Assembly (NCBI GenBank): GCA_965207125.1
Contig: OZ242263.1
Location: 186,001-250,000 of the forward strand
Source of the DNA: G965207125 sp965207125
Lineage (GTDB): Bacteria; Pseudomonadota; Alphaproteobacteria; Puniceispirillales; UBA1172
Reading direction: 5' to 3'
DNA: 64,000 nt
Numbering within the stretch: the stretch's first letter is position 1; each line of letters opens with the position of its first letter. A program made the position numbers and the translations under genes. This document shows, one piece after another, positions 44,807 through 54,284 of this stretch. The notes below the pieces were generated by a model. It made no database searches. It was not told the DNA's origin and saw nothing but the letters and a program-made list of their open reading frames with translations.

Positions 44807-46296
44807 TTCTTGCCACTCTGATGTTGTTTGTCTTTATCCCTTCGCTGAGTGCTGCTCCGGATTTAGAGAATTGTAATCTTATAAGTAGTAGGATTTGCGT
44901 TGAGGCGGATGAAACGCGAGAGATTAACGGTTTTCCGGTCTATGCGGCTTGTTGGAAATGGAAAACGGTTTTTGCGTGCGATCGCGAAGAAGTGGAAAAT
45001 GAGTGTGAGGTGTTTGAGCCTTACCTGCAACAGCACCCCTCGCCTCTTGGATGTCGGAAGAGTTCGCAAAGTTGTGCGGGGGTTGCAGAAGATGGGCTTT
45101 GCCCTCGTTTTGAGGAAGGTTGGCGGTGTACGGGAGAATTTAGTGCACTTGGAGAGGACAGTTTTACTGATGCTCTTTTTCTTAGCAAGGTGCCTACAAG
45201 ATTTCTTAAGAATCAAGAGTCTTCTAGAATTGTATTAGAAACACCAGAAACGCCAAAGGAATTTAGAGATGCCTGTACACAAGAGAGTAGTGGTTTGTGT
45301 GTTGCTAGAGGGTCGCGTACTTGTGTTAAGGGGGCCGCGCGGCATTTTCTTGGTGGAAAAGTAGTAGAACGAAGTTGTTGGGGTTGGGAGCAAAATTATA
45401 CTTGCCGTGGTCGAACCCGGGAGGAACACGATTGTCAGGCATTTATAGATAATCCTGATTGTGAGTATGTGGATGCTGAGTGTTTGTCTTATCATGGTGA
45501 AGACTGTGTTCATGAAACCCATACTTATTTGTGTGGCGGGAAGGTTAAAGGGACGGTTGATCATTCATGCGGATCCCAAAACTGGTGTCTTAATGGAGTT
45601 TGCGAAGATCGTCCTGAACCACAGGCTAATCAGGGGTTTGGGCATGCTGCTACTATGATGAATTTGCTTCAGGAAATGGGTCGTGATTTCACTGCCGAGG
45701 GTAATGATGTTAAGGTTTTTACTGGCAAGGATCAGAATTGCGATAAGGTGATTTTTGGAATTAAAGACTGTTGTAAAATTAAAGGGTGGGGTGTGTCTCT
45801 TGGTCTTTTGGAGTGCAGTGAAAGTGAAGAGATGCTGGCTATTGCGAGACAGCAAGGACAGAGCCATAAGGTTCGAACTTATTGTTCAGAGAAAGCGTTC
45901 CTTGGTATATGTTTAAAAAGAACGACAGACTTTTGCACATTCAATGGTCGTCTTCCACGGATATTACAGGAGGAAGCTCGTGGTCAACTTGGTTTAGGAT
46001 GGTCTAATTGTAATGGTCTCACCCCTGAACAATTGGCGACGATTGATTGGTCTGAGGTAGATCTTTCTGAGGTTCTCGTTGATATAGAAGCGAATTTGAG
46101 TGTTCCTGATACCGAGAAGGTTAAAGAAAATGTGACAAATAAGATTCAGACGTTTTGGCAAAGCGGACAAAAAGGTCCACTTGTTGAGAAGGCGGATGAG
46201 TTAGAGGATGTGGAAATTCCTGCTCTTGATGACCTAAAAGAAGATGTGGAAAAGGAGATTAGGTCGCTTTCTCCAGAGGATGAGGAAGATGAATAG
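44797..46296 (+). CDS. TraN-like cysteine-rich protein, C-terminal part
   Basis: 499 residues. A clear signal peptide (ILATLMLFVFIPSLSAAP) shows a real start, not a frameshift product. The body is rich in cysteine pairs typical of the TraN C-terminus: CWKWKTVFACDR, CIHETHTYLC-type segments and CYSEKAFLGICLKRTTDFCTFNGRLPRI-like runs leading to the QLGLGW box. A charged coiled tail follows. It should lie in the outer membrane or periplasm and stabilise contact with the recipient. Its end overlaps the traF start. Confidence 0.82.
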   Translation: MRIILATLMLFVFIPSLSAAPDLENCNLISSRICVEADETREINGFPVYAACWKWKTVFACDREEVENECEVFEPYLQQHPSPLGCRKSSQSCAGVAEDGLCPRFEEGWRCTGEFSALGEDSFTDALFLSKVPTRFLKNQESSRIVLETPETPKEFRDACTQESSGLCVARGSRTCVKGAARHFLGGKVVERSCWGWEQNYTCRGRTREEHDCQAFIDNPDCEYVDAECLSYHGEDCVHETHTYLCGGKVKGTVDHSCGSQNWCLNGVCEDRPEPQANQGFGHAATMMNLLQEMGRDFTAEGNDVKVFTGKDQNCDKVIFGIKDCCKIKGWGVSLGLLECSESEEMLAIARQQGQSHKVRTYCSEKAFLGICLKRTTDFCTFNGRLPRILQEEARGQLGLGWSNCNGLTPEQLATIDWSEVDLSEVLVDIEANLSVPDTEKVKENVTNKIQTFWQSGQKGPLVEKADELEDVEIPALDDLKEDVEKEIRSLSPEDEEDE

Positions 46297-47113
46297 ATCA
46301 AGCATAATTTTTATTTTTGCAGGGCTCATATTTCTATTTATCACGCTGTCTTCGTTAGGGTGGGCGAGAGAATGGTCACCTCGATGCGATCGTCCCTCGG
46401 AGGCTCCACAATTAGGCTGGCATTTTTATTGTGATCCGGCAGAAGTTGAAGAGCCACTGGAAGAAGAGCAGGTAATCGTAGCTGTTCCTCCAGCCGCGCC
46501 CTCGTTTACTGCAACAGAGCGTATAGCACAATTACGTGCTGAACTAGAAGAAGCTAGAGCCTTAGCTATTCTTGAGCCATCGTATGAAAATGTTGAGAAT
46601 TATATGAGGATGCAAGAGAAAACCTTAACGCAAGCGTCTATTTTTGCGGATACCTTCAAGAGGGTGGTGTGGCAAAATCCTGATTTAAGTTATGAAGGAA
46701 AGCATCCGCAATCTCACAAAGGCAAGAAAGCCACCGAGGACGCCCTTGACGAAGCGCATCAAAAGACTCTTGAAGAGGTCATACAGGAATATGCACTGAT
46801 CTATGTAGGTAGTGGGAAGTGTGCCCCTTGTTCTGTTTATGGCCCTGATTTACGCCGATTTGCTGAAAAAGTTGGGTTTACGGTGCTTGCGGTTAGTATT
46901 GATGGCACGGCATTGGCTGGTTGGGAGCATGCGGCTCAGAATAACGGACATCTTGAGCGGCTGGGCGTTAAGACTAAGACAGTGCCATTAACAATGCTCT
47001 ATCATCGGCAACGAGATCAAGTGACGATTTTGGGTGTTGGCTATCTTGCAGAAGAGGAAATATTGAGGCGTATTCACGGTTTGGTCAAACAGGAGATTGG
47101 TGATGCTTTTTAA
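46289..47113 (+). CDS. traF: F-type pilus assembly protein TraF (thioredoxin-like)
   Basis: About 274 residues from ATG 46289 (MNRSSIIF), overlapping the previous stop. Signal peptide LIFLFITLSSLGWA, then the conserved mature start GWHFYCDP. A thioredoxin-like fold follows with CAPC in GSGKCAPCSVYGPDL. Many F-type TraF proteins have lost the CxxC; here it is kept, so it may be redox active. It ends inside the traH start region. Confidence 0.92.
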   Translation: MNRSSIIFIFAGLIFLFITLSSLGWAREWSPRCDRPSEAPQLGWHFYCDPAEVEEPLEEEQVIVAVPPAAPSFTATERIAQLRAELEEARALAILEPSYENVENYMRMQEKTLTQASIFADTFKRVVWQNPDLSYEGKHPQSHKGKKATEDALDEAHQKTLEEVIQEYALIYVGSGKCAPCSVYGPDLRRFAEKVGFTVLAVSIDGTALAGWEHAAQNNGHLERLGVKTKTVPLTMLYHRQRDQVTILGVGYLAEEEILRRIHGLVKQEIGDAF

Positions 47114-48506
47114 AAAAATCATTTCCGTTTGTGCCGTATTGTTAATTACCACGACCCCATCTCAGGCTACGATTAGCAGTGATTTGGGTTCCTTTTGGAA
47201 CGGGCTTGGTGGTTCTTCTAATATTACAACAGGGCGTAGCTTTCATGGGCAAGGGGCTGGTTATTATACCTTTGGTAATATTAGGCTGCGTGGAAACTCG
47301 AGAAGTGTTTCATTATTCAATTTCTCTTTGCCATCTGTAGAGGCGGGCTGTGGCGGTATTGATCTCTTTGCGGGGGCGCTTAGTTTCATTGATGCTGACC
47401 AGCTAGTCCAATTAGGCCGTGCGATTGTTCAGAATGCTGTTGGCTATGCTTTTGATTTAGCCTTAGAGACAATTTCGCCGGTAATAGCGGAAACAATGAA
47501 GGATTTGCGGGCTAGACTTCAAGAATTAAACCTTAACAATATTGACTCATGTGAAACGGCACAAGCACTTGTAGGCTCGGTATGGCCACGTCACACTTTG
47601 GCTCGAGATAAGATTTGTTCAAGTCTTGGATCATCAAGTGGCATCTTCACTGATTATGCTTCGGCACGCCATGAATGTGATACGGATGCGGGACAGACAC
47701 AAGGTCGGGGCAACGCAACCGATGAGGAAAAAGAGGCCTTACCTGAAAATGTTAATGTTGCTTGGCATGTGATGCGAGGTGATCGTGTTTCCAGTTCTGA
47801 TTGGCTCAAAAGTGATAAAGAGCTTTCGGAACTCGCAATGACCTTAACTGGTACGGTCATTATCAAAGATCAGGAAGTTGATTATAAGCAGTCTCAGATT
47901 TTGGATGGTTCGGTTTTCGAAGCTTACATGACAGGAGGTTCGGCCAATTCGTACAGTAAATATGTCTGTGACGAAGCGGATGAATGCCTAAATGTATCGA
48001 GTTCTCCTACTACTGCGGGTAGTAACGGGAGCTTTCGATATAGAGTTAGTAGTGCAGTAACTAGATTGTTTGCGAATGCCAGAAACAACACCACCCCATT
48101 AGGAGAGGATGTTGCATTGGTCCAGCGCACCACTTTCCCGCTTTGGAAAATTATTAATGTCTATGCGGCGTATTCAGGTCCTATAATTACAGGGGAACTG
48201 GACACAATAATAAATCTTATAGCGATCGATATGACCCTTCAATGGGTTGAGAGTCTAGTCAATGAGGTGGTAGCTCGTTCTGGCACAGATGAGCTTGCTG
48301 AGTACCCTGCGATTGCACTGTGGTTGGAAAATCTTCGGGATACCAGAAAGTATGTTACCGAGTATCGTATAAAAAATAACGATGAATTTTCGCAGGCTTT
48401 AAGGATTGTGGAGCGGGTGCAGTTCATTGAGAGAGCTCTTAGTCAAGAACTTGGCGGAAGAGCTCTGGGCAATGCGTATTACCATAGGGGTGGGACGGCT
48501 AATTAG
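47103..48506 (+). CDS. traH: Pilus assembly protein TraH
   Basis: 467 residues from ATG 47103. A signal peptide precedes the TraH signature GSSNITTGRSFHGQGAGYYT and the cysteine-containing VEAGCGGIDLFAGALSFI. Long helices fill the C-terminal half. TraH is an outer-membrane-associated periplasmic protein needed for pilus assembly, acting with TraF and TraU. Two nt separate it from traG. Confidence 0.95.
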   Translation: MLFKKIISVCAVLLITTTPSQATISSDLGSFWNGLGGSSNITTGRSFHGQGAGYYTFGNIRLRGNSRSVSLFNFSLPSVEAGCGGIDLFAGALSFIDADQLVQLGRAIVQNAVGYAFDLALETISPVIAETMKDLRARLQELNLNNIDSCETAQALVGSVWPRHTLARDKICSSLGSSSGIFTDYASARHECDTDAGQTQGRGNATDEEKEALPENVNVAWHVMRGDRVSSSDWLKSDKELSELAMTLTGTVIIKDQEVDYKQSQILDGSVFEAYMTGGSANSYSKYVCDEADECLNVSSSPTTAGSNGSFRYRVSSAVTRLFANARNNTTPLGEDVALVQRTTFPLWKIINVYAAYSGPIITGELDTIINLIAIDMTLQWVESLVNEVVARSGTDELAEYPAIALWLENLRDTRKYVTEYRIKNNDEFSQALRIVERVQFIERALSQELGGRALGNAYYHRGGTAN

Positions 48507-48508
48507 AG

Positions 48509-51301
48509 ATGTATGAGATTTTTACCATTGGTGGCGGCCGTTTTCTGTTTAATTTCTTCAACGCTGTTGCGGCGTTGATGGGCACGGCTGAGTATAAGTT
48601 TGCGATGACCACAGCGACACTTGCTGCCACGACTTGGATGTTGACGGCTCTTGCTTTTAGACCAACTGAATGGGGTCCGATGAAAACTTGGTTAGCGTCC
48701 AGCATCTTAGTTGTTGGTGTTTTAACGACCCCCTCATTTACGGTGAAAATAACCGATCGTATTAATCGTATTGATAGTACTGGTTATATTGTTGCTAATG
48801 TTCCTGCTGGTCTTGCGGTATTTGCTTCTCTAACGAGCACTGTAGGCGATACCATGACGGGGTTATTTGAAGATAATTTTACAGATGTGGATGCTCCAAA
48901 GCTACGGGAGCATGGCTTTCTTTTCGGAGTGCGATTATTAGCTGAATCCACCCGTGTGGAGATAAAAAATACGGATGCTGCTTTCACAATGTCGAGTTAT
49001 GTCCAAAACTGCTTTTTTTATGATGTTTTGTTAGGGCGCAAAAGTTTTGGGACATTTGCAAATCGAACAGACCCTTGGGAATACATGAGCGAGCAGCCGT
49101 CTACAAACAGATATGCTCGGCTTTTTACAGGCACTCTTTATACTATTCAGTCTTGTGCAGCGGTAGCTAGTTATTTAGATGGGGCTTTTACTGCTGTCCT
49201 ACCACTCGGAGCGCGAAATCGATTAGCAAGTTGGGTATCTCCGGCCAGTGATAACATCAATGAGACCGCTCTAAGGGCATTAGTGTCTACCGAATTGCCA
49301 AATTTTAATGAATATTTTACTGGTGCATCTAGGACCGCTTATGAGACCCTTATAAAACAGATGGTAATCAACGCTGTTGCTGCGGAACCTGCTAATTGGC
49401 AAGCTTCAGTTGGAAATTCTGCGGCGTTAGAGCATTACACGAATGCGAGGCAAGAATTACAGACCACACAAAGCTATCGAGCAATCGCCCGGCAAGCAGA
49501 AAAGTGGGTTCCCCTTCTCAAGGTGGTGTTTCAATGTATCTATTATGGCTCTTTTCCAATTGCTGTTTTGCTGATGTTATCACCGATCGGCGGGGCGGTC
49601 TTTCGTAATTATATTTTTGGCTTAGTTTGGATTGAGAGTTGGGGTCCGCTGTACGCCATTATCAATTACATTATGAATAGCGAGGCCCAGAGCCGTATGA
49701 AGGCTGTAATCACATCGTCGTCCTCAAGCCTACGGGAAATAACATTCTCTAATCAGGCTGGGATACAGGCTGTTGAGGCTGATATTTCAGTGATGGCGGG
49801 ATATTTAAGTATGTCCGTGCCATTCCTTGCGATCGCACTAGCTTCTGGAGCGTCTCGCTTTGCCTCTCTCGCAACCTCAACATTAGCAGTTACGCAGGAG
49901 GCGGTCTCTAGTACCACGCAAGAAACAGTAACGGGGAACTTTTCACTCGGAAACACCCAGCTTGGGAATCATTCCTTTAATAACCTGAATGGCAATAAGG
50001 TGGACTCGTCTTGGCGCGTTGATGATAATTTCACTAGTGCTAGAGGCTCGGATGGGGCTTGGTTGAGTCAATCAGCAAGTGGACGGTGGATTTTGAGAGG
50101 AGAAGAGGGATATTCAAGTTTTCCTACGAGCGTTAGTGGCTCTAATGTGGTTACTAATCAACTTTCAGAAGCCGCCACTTATAGCCGAACGGCGGCGCAA
50201 GGATATTCCGTGGCGGCAGATACGGCTCGATCATCAGCGCAAGATGAAATTACTCAATTCTCTCGAAGTCTAACTCAAGGAAGCCAGCATGATTCACGAT
50301 TTGGCCGTGGTGAGAGCAACACGAGATCTAATGATGCCTCAACAATATTAAGATTTGCTGATGATTTGGCGGTGAAAAATAACACATCACAGACGGATGC
50401 GCTTAGTGCAATTTTAGCAGCTCGGGCATCAGTCGGAGGTAAGATTTTTGGAACAGGTCTTGAGGCAAGTGCAACCGGTCGATACGAAAATGCTTATAGT
50501 GGTAGTATTTCATATGATGATGCGCTATCTGCTGGTAGTACTGAGCAGGTTTCAGAGGCTCTTAACCGGACTGTTAATACTTCTTTCAATCAGACGGACT
50601 CAGAGCAATACGGCGATAGTACATCTCTGGCCAATTCAATAGGCTCTCGTTTATCTGAAGTACACACTCTTACAGAAAGCCGTAACGCTTCGCTACAGGA
50701 TGCTACGCGCCTTGAAGAAGGGGTGTCTCAAGTGAGGGCAAATTCCACACAGATTAATCAAAATTATGCCCAGCCTTTCTTTGAATATGTGGCGAGGCAA
50801 CAAGATGACTCTGGTAGGACGCTAGGTCAGGAGGGAGCTTCGGCTCTTTTATTATCTCCAAGGGATGCGGACATTGTAACCGTTGGGAAATATGCAGATA
50901 ATTTTATTGAAGAACGGGGGCTAGTGCAAGAAACTGTTTCTTCTGATGTTGCCGCGATCTATAACAGAGTTAGCGCTGAGATTAAGGGGAAAACTAATAT
51001 TGCTGCGATACATGAAAAGAGCCTTACCGATGTTCCCGGTGTTGAGTCAGACGCTTCCGGATCAAATCTTAAAGATGTTTTTAATGCCGACACAGCCTTA
51101 ACAGAGACGATTCTTGGTCAGGCTAAGAAGGAGGCTCAGAAGACACAAGATGAATTGGATGGTGATTTTGCTAATGCTAAGGCTCTTAGTGAACAGAAAA
51201 GAAATCACTCAGAAGGGGAAGTCAACAGGCTGAAGAGGCGTACGCAAGGTCAGGGCGGCGAATGGGGTGATGGAAGTGGTTTTAATGACGACACACCTTA
51301 A
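48509..51301 (+). CDS. traG: Mating-pair stabilisation protein TraG
   Basis: 930 residues. Begins MYEIFTIGGGRFLFNFFNAVAAL, the typical TraG_N opening, with membrane segments through about residue 100 and again at 335-450. The C-terminal half (about 480-930) is hydrophilic, rich in Ser, Asn and Gln, and probably periplasmic. The N-terminal part acts in pilus assembly, the C-terminal part in mating-pair stabilisation and entry exclusion. Last gene of the uninterrupted structural block. Confidence 0.93.
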   Translation: MYEIFTIGGGRFLFNFFNAVAALMGTAEYKFAMTTATLAATTWMLTALAFRPTEWGPMKTWLASSILVVGVLTTPSFTVKITDRINRIDSTGYIVANVPAGLAVFASLTSTVGDTMTGLFEDNFTDVDAPKLREHGFLFGVRLLAESTRVEIKNTDAAFTMSSYVQNCFFYDVLLGRKSFGTFANRTDPWEYMSEQPSTNRYARLFTGTLYTIQSCAAVASYLDGAFTAVLPLGARNRLASWVSPASDNINETALRALVSTELPNFNEYFTGASRTAYETLIKQMVINAVAAEPANWQASVGNSAALEHYTNARQELQTTQSYRAIARQAEKWVPLLKVVFQCIYYGSFPIAVLLMLSPIGGAVFRNYIFGLVWIESWGPLYAIINYIMNSEAQSRMKAVITSSSSSLREITFSNQAGIQAVEADISVMAGYLSMSVPFLAIALASGASRFASLATSTLAVTQEAVSSTTQETVTGNFSLGNTQLGNHSFNNLNGNKVDSSWRVDDNFTSARGSDGAWLSQSASGRWILRGEEGYSSFPTSVSGSNVVTNQLSEAATYSRTAAQGYSVAADTARSSAQDEITQFSRSLTQGSQHDSRFGRGESNTRSNDASTILRFADDLAVKNNTSQTDALSAILAARASVGGKIFGTGLEASATGRYENAYSGSISYDDALSAGSTEQVSEALNRTVNTSFNQTDSEQYGDSTSLANSIGSRLSEVHTLTESRNASLQDATRLEEGVSQVRANSTQINQNYAQPFFEYVARQQDDSGRTLGQEGASALLLSPRDADIVTVGKYADNFIEERGLVQETVSSDVAAIYNRVSAEIKGKTNIAAIHEKSLTDVPGVESDASGSNLKDVFNADTALTETILGQAKKEAQKTQDELDGDFANAKALSEQKRNHSEGEVNRLKRRTQGQGGEWGDGSGFNDDTP

Positions 51302-51328
51302 TCCAACCCGTGTTATGAAGCGGAATCT

Positions 51329-51640
51329 CTATTCCTCGTGTGTATGGTTGTGGTAGATATTATCACCCATAATATCATAATCAGGGTGCGTATACATCCT
51401 ATTGCTAAACTCGTCCATTTCTTCGTTAGTCATCATTCGCCCGCCAAGAGTCATGCAGAGAGTTATCATTCCTATACCGATCATGAGAATAAGCAAGGCA
51501 CCATGGTTGGTTGCCCACCATCCCGCAGTAGTGAGAAGCCAAGGCACACCTGGAATACAAACCCTCTGCCAATAAGGCCAGCGCTGACACTCAATAACCT
51601 CAGCGATCTCGGTTGTATCTTGTTTTGTTTTGATCTTCAT
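51329..51640 (-). CDS. Small two-helix membrane protein, unknown
   Basis: 103 residues on the strand opposite to the transfer genes. There are two likely membrane segments (PWLLTTAGWWA and ALLILMIGIGMITLCMTL), a basic start and a His-rich end (YHNHTHEE). I do not recognise the family. Its opposite orientation and place between traG and cargo genes suggest a separately controlled gene, perhaps immunity or exclusion, but this is only positional. Confidence 0.55.
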   Translation of the reverse strand: MKIKTKQDTTEIAEVIECQRWPYWQRVCIPGVPWLLTTAGWWATNHGALLILMIGIGMITLCMTLGGRMMTNEEMDEFSNRMYTHPDYDIMGDNIYHNHTHEE

Positions 51641-51702
51641 AACAGTGTTATTCTACTACAAATAGCCCATAAAAGCAAGAGAAACATTCATTTTGAGGGC
51701 CT

Positions 51703-51984
51703 ATGGACTACCAATTGATGAAGCAGGAGATTTTGAAGACAGCCATGGTCACAATGGCTCATGGTGCGATTGATCAAGGCTATATTAAAGACGGAGAAGA
51801 GGCGGTTAAGATTTTGTTGGCAGTGTCGTTTTTAACGGCGGTTCAGACGGGCGGTCGCGGCAATGAGAGGCGATCTCTCACAGAGGCACTAGAAGAGGCT
51901 GAAGAACAGGTGTTATTCCTTTTAAGGCAAGTTAAGGATGGAGGCCTCAACGGACGCTCAAGGGGCGGTTTTGATAGAAGATGA
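51703..51984 (+). CDS. Small hypothetical protein
   Basis: 93 residues, mostly helical, with an acidic heptad-like segment (LTEALEEAEEQVLFLLRQV) and a basic tail (RSRGGFDRR). No family recognised. It precedes the Sel1-repeat genes by 33 bp in the same direction, so it likely belongs to that cargo transcript. A GAGGG element lies just before the ATG. Confidence 0.55.
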   Translation: MDYQLMKQEILKTAMVTMAHGAIDQGYIKDGEEAVKILLAVSFLTAVQTGGRGNERRSLTEALEEAEEQVLFLLRQVKDGGLNGRSRGGFDRR

Positions 51985-52017
51985 TGAATTTGAAGGAAAC
52001 ATTTTTGGAGGTATGTA

Positions 52018-53850
52018 ATGACCAGTAAAAATAAAATTATTACCAAGGCGAAGTCCGGGGATCCGATTGCTCAGTATAAACTTGATATGATGTGTATAGA
52101 AGGCAAAGGCGCACCGGTAAATGATGAACAGGTTGTTCATTGGTACACCAAATCCGCAGAGCAAGGTGATGCGTGGGCGCAGAATGAACTTGGTTTGATG
52201 TATGTCAATGGCTTTTGCGTCCCACAAGATGCTCAACAGGCTATTCATTGGCTGACCAAAGCCGCAAAGCACGGTGATGCAGGGGCGCAGTATAATCTTG
52301 GTGTGATTTATGATAATGGAGAAGGCGTTCCAAAAGATCACGTAAAAGCTTTTAAGTGGTTCACCAAGGCCGCAGAACAAGGCCTTGTGACAGCTCAGTA
52401 TAGTTTAGGTAATATGTATGAAAATGGAAGAGGCACTTCGAAAGATCATAAACAGGCTGTTCATTGGTTTGAGAAAGCCGTAGAGCAAAATCATTCTGAA
52501 GCCGAGTATGCTCTCGGAGCGATGTGTTTTATTGGAGAAAATATCTCACAAGATTATGATCGTGCCTTAAGTTTGTTCACCAAGGCGGCCAAGCAAGGAA
52601 TGGCCTATGCTCAGTATAATGTTGGTCGGATGTATGCCGATGGCTTAGGAGTTAAACAAGATGAAAAAAAGGCTTTGGATTGGTTCACCAAAGTAGTGAG
52701 GCAAGGTCCACCACTGGATACTTCGCCATATGCTCCCCATACATCAGAATTACTTAAAAATTATGAGAAATCTTTTCAGTGGTTGATTGAGAGTGCAAAT
52801 AACGGCTATGTGGCGGGTCAGTACAATCTTGGTGCGATATATCGTGATGGTGAGGGCGTCCCGCAAGACGATGAAAAAGCGGCTCATTGGTTTACTTTAG
52901 CGGCCGCGAAAGGTGATTTATTGGCACAGCATAACCTTGGTGTAATGTACGCGAGGGGACGAGGCGTTTCACAAGATGAAAAAAAGGCTGTTCGCTTCTT
53001 CACTTGGGCGGCCAATAGGGGTTTGGTAGCTTCACAGCATAATCTTGCCGGGATGTATGCAGAAGGTAAAGGCGTTCCGCAAGATCACGCAAAAGCTTTT
53101 GAATGGTACATGAAAGCGGCTTTAGAGGATTTGCCCCAAGCACAGTATAAGCTTGGATTAATGTGTCTCGCTGGATTAGGCACTCCGAAAGACGAAGAGC
53201 AGGCTTTTAATTGGTTTATCTTAGCGGCCGAGCAAGGTGATATGGATGGTGAATATACTCTTGGTCAGATGTATTACCAAGGGTTAGGTGTCTCACAAAA
53301 TTATAAAGAGTCTATTGATTGGTTTGAGAAAGCCGCAGAGCAAGATCATTTTCTAGCTCAATATAGCCTTGGAGTGATATATTTGAATGGAGATATTGTC
53401 CCACTAGATTATGATGAGGCGCTGGATTGGTTTAAAAGAGCCGCAGAGCAAGGAATGCTGGATGCTCAGTATCATCTTGGTCTGATGTATGCTGATGGTT
53501 TAGGGGTTGAGCAAGATGAAAAAATTGCTCTGAATTGGTTCACCAAAGTGGTTGAGCAAGGCTCACCAGTGGATACTTCGCCGCAAACTCCTGATAGATT
53601 ACAATCAGCAAGGTATTACGAAGAATCTTTAAAGCGGCTCATAGCGGTCGCAAATAGCGGCTGTGTGGAGAGTCAGCGCAATCTTGGTCTGATTTATCGC
53701 GATGGTAAGGGCGTGCCACAAAATTATCATCAAGCTGCTCATTGGTTCACCAAGGCGGCCGAGCAAGGGTGTGAAGAATCAGCTACAAATCTTGCTTTTA
53801 TGGAAAACGGGCAAAACATATTCGATAACGATAATGGCACAATTCATTAG
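52018..53850 (+). CDS. Sel1-repeat protein (about 16 repeats)
   Basis: 610 residues made almost wholly of roughly 36-residue Sel1 (SLR) repeats of the form AQY-LG-MY--G-GV-QD---A--WF-KAAEQG. I count about 16 plus a partial one. Two repeats carry an unusual DTSP insertion and are followed by near-matching neighbours. The block from about residue 205 recurs from about 495, so an internal duplication of some eight repeats is likely. No signal peptide. Sel1 proteins are protein-interaction scaffolds; in Legionella and relatives several mediate host contact. Lying between traG and traD, it could be cargo, a transfer adaptor or a secreted protein; which one is unknown. Confidence 0.88.
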   Translation: MTSKNKIITKAKSGDPIAQYKLDMMCIEGKGAPVNDEQVVHWYTKSAEQGDAWAQNELGLMYVNGFCVPQDAQQAIHWLTKAAKHGDAGAQYNLGVIYDNGEGVPKDHVKAFKWFTKAAEQGLVTAQYSLGNMYENGRGTSKDHKQAVHWFEKAVEQNHSEAEYALGAMCFIGENISQDYDRALSLFTKAAKQGMAYAQYNVGRMYADGLGVKQDEKKALDWFTKVVRQGPPLDTSPYAPHTSELLKNYEKSFQWLIESANNGYVAGQYNLGAIYRDGEGVPQDDEKAAHWFTLAAAKGDLLAQHNLGVMYARGRGVSQDEKKAVRFFTWAANRGLVASQHNLAGMYAEGKGVPQDHAKAFEWYMKAALEDLPQAQYKLGLMCLAGLGTPKDEEQAFNWFILAAEQGDMDGEYTLGQMYYQGLGVSQNYKESIDWFEKAAEQDHFLAQYSLGVIYLNGDIVPLDYDEALDWFKRAAEQGMLDAQYHLGLMYADGLGVEQDEKIALNWFTKVVEQGSPVDTSPQTPDRLQSARYYEESLKRLIAVANSGCVESQRNLGLIYRDGKGVPQNYHQAAHWFTKAAEQGCEESATNLAFMENGQNIFDNDNGTIH

Positions 53851-53855
53851 AGAGA

Positions 53856-54284
53856 ATGGTAATGATTGACAAAGATGCTCTACAGGATGATCAACGGGTC
53901 CTTGAACGGTATAAAAGCCTTGCGGTGCAAGGCAATACCGAAGCCCAGTACCATCTTGGGGTCGTATACTGGTGTGGAGAGACCGTTCAAAAAGATTATA
54001 AAAAGGCTTTGGATTGGTTCACCCTCGGGGCGAAGCAAGGGCATGCCAAATCTCAATGCTCTCTTGGTGTATTTTATAGACACGGGCTGGGCATTCCTCA
54101 GGATTACAAGCAAGCCCTTAGGTGGTTCACCCTAGCGGCGAGGCAAGATGATTCAATGGCCAAAACCAACCTTGCCGAGATGTACAAAGATGGACTAGGC
54201 ACTCCCGAAGATCACAGACAAGCCTATATATGGGGCAAGTTAGCTATTCATTACAACAAATTCAAAGGAGATTTTAAAAAATGA
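53856..54284 (+). CDS. Short Sel1-repeat protein
   Basis: 142 residues with three to four Sel1 repeats (GNTEAQYHLGVVYWCG, GHAKSQCSLGVFYRHG, DSMAKTNLAEMYKDG). It follows the 610-residue Sel1 protein after 5 nt and is clearly related to it, so it probably arose by duplication. Start may be ATG 53856 or 53862. Overlaps the DsbA-like gene by ATGA. No signal peptide. Confidence 0.82.
   Translation: MVMIDKDALQDDQRVLERYKSLAVQGNTEAQYHLGVVYWCGETVQKDYKKALDWFTLGAKQGHAKSQCSLGVFYRHGLGIPQDYKQALRWFTLAARQDDSMAKTNLAEMYKDGLGTPEDHRQAYIWGKLAIHYNKFKGDFKK

Noticed and set aside
43601..46296. traN broken by sequencing error like the genes at 32.6-36.3 kb
   Set aside because: The second part has its own signal peptide and start codon in a normal overlap, so a genuine two-gene arrangement is more likely.
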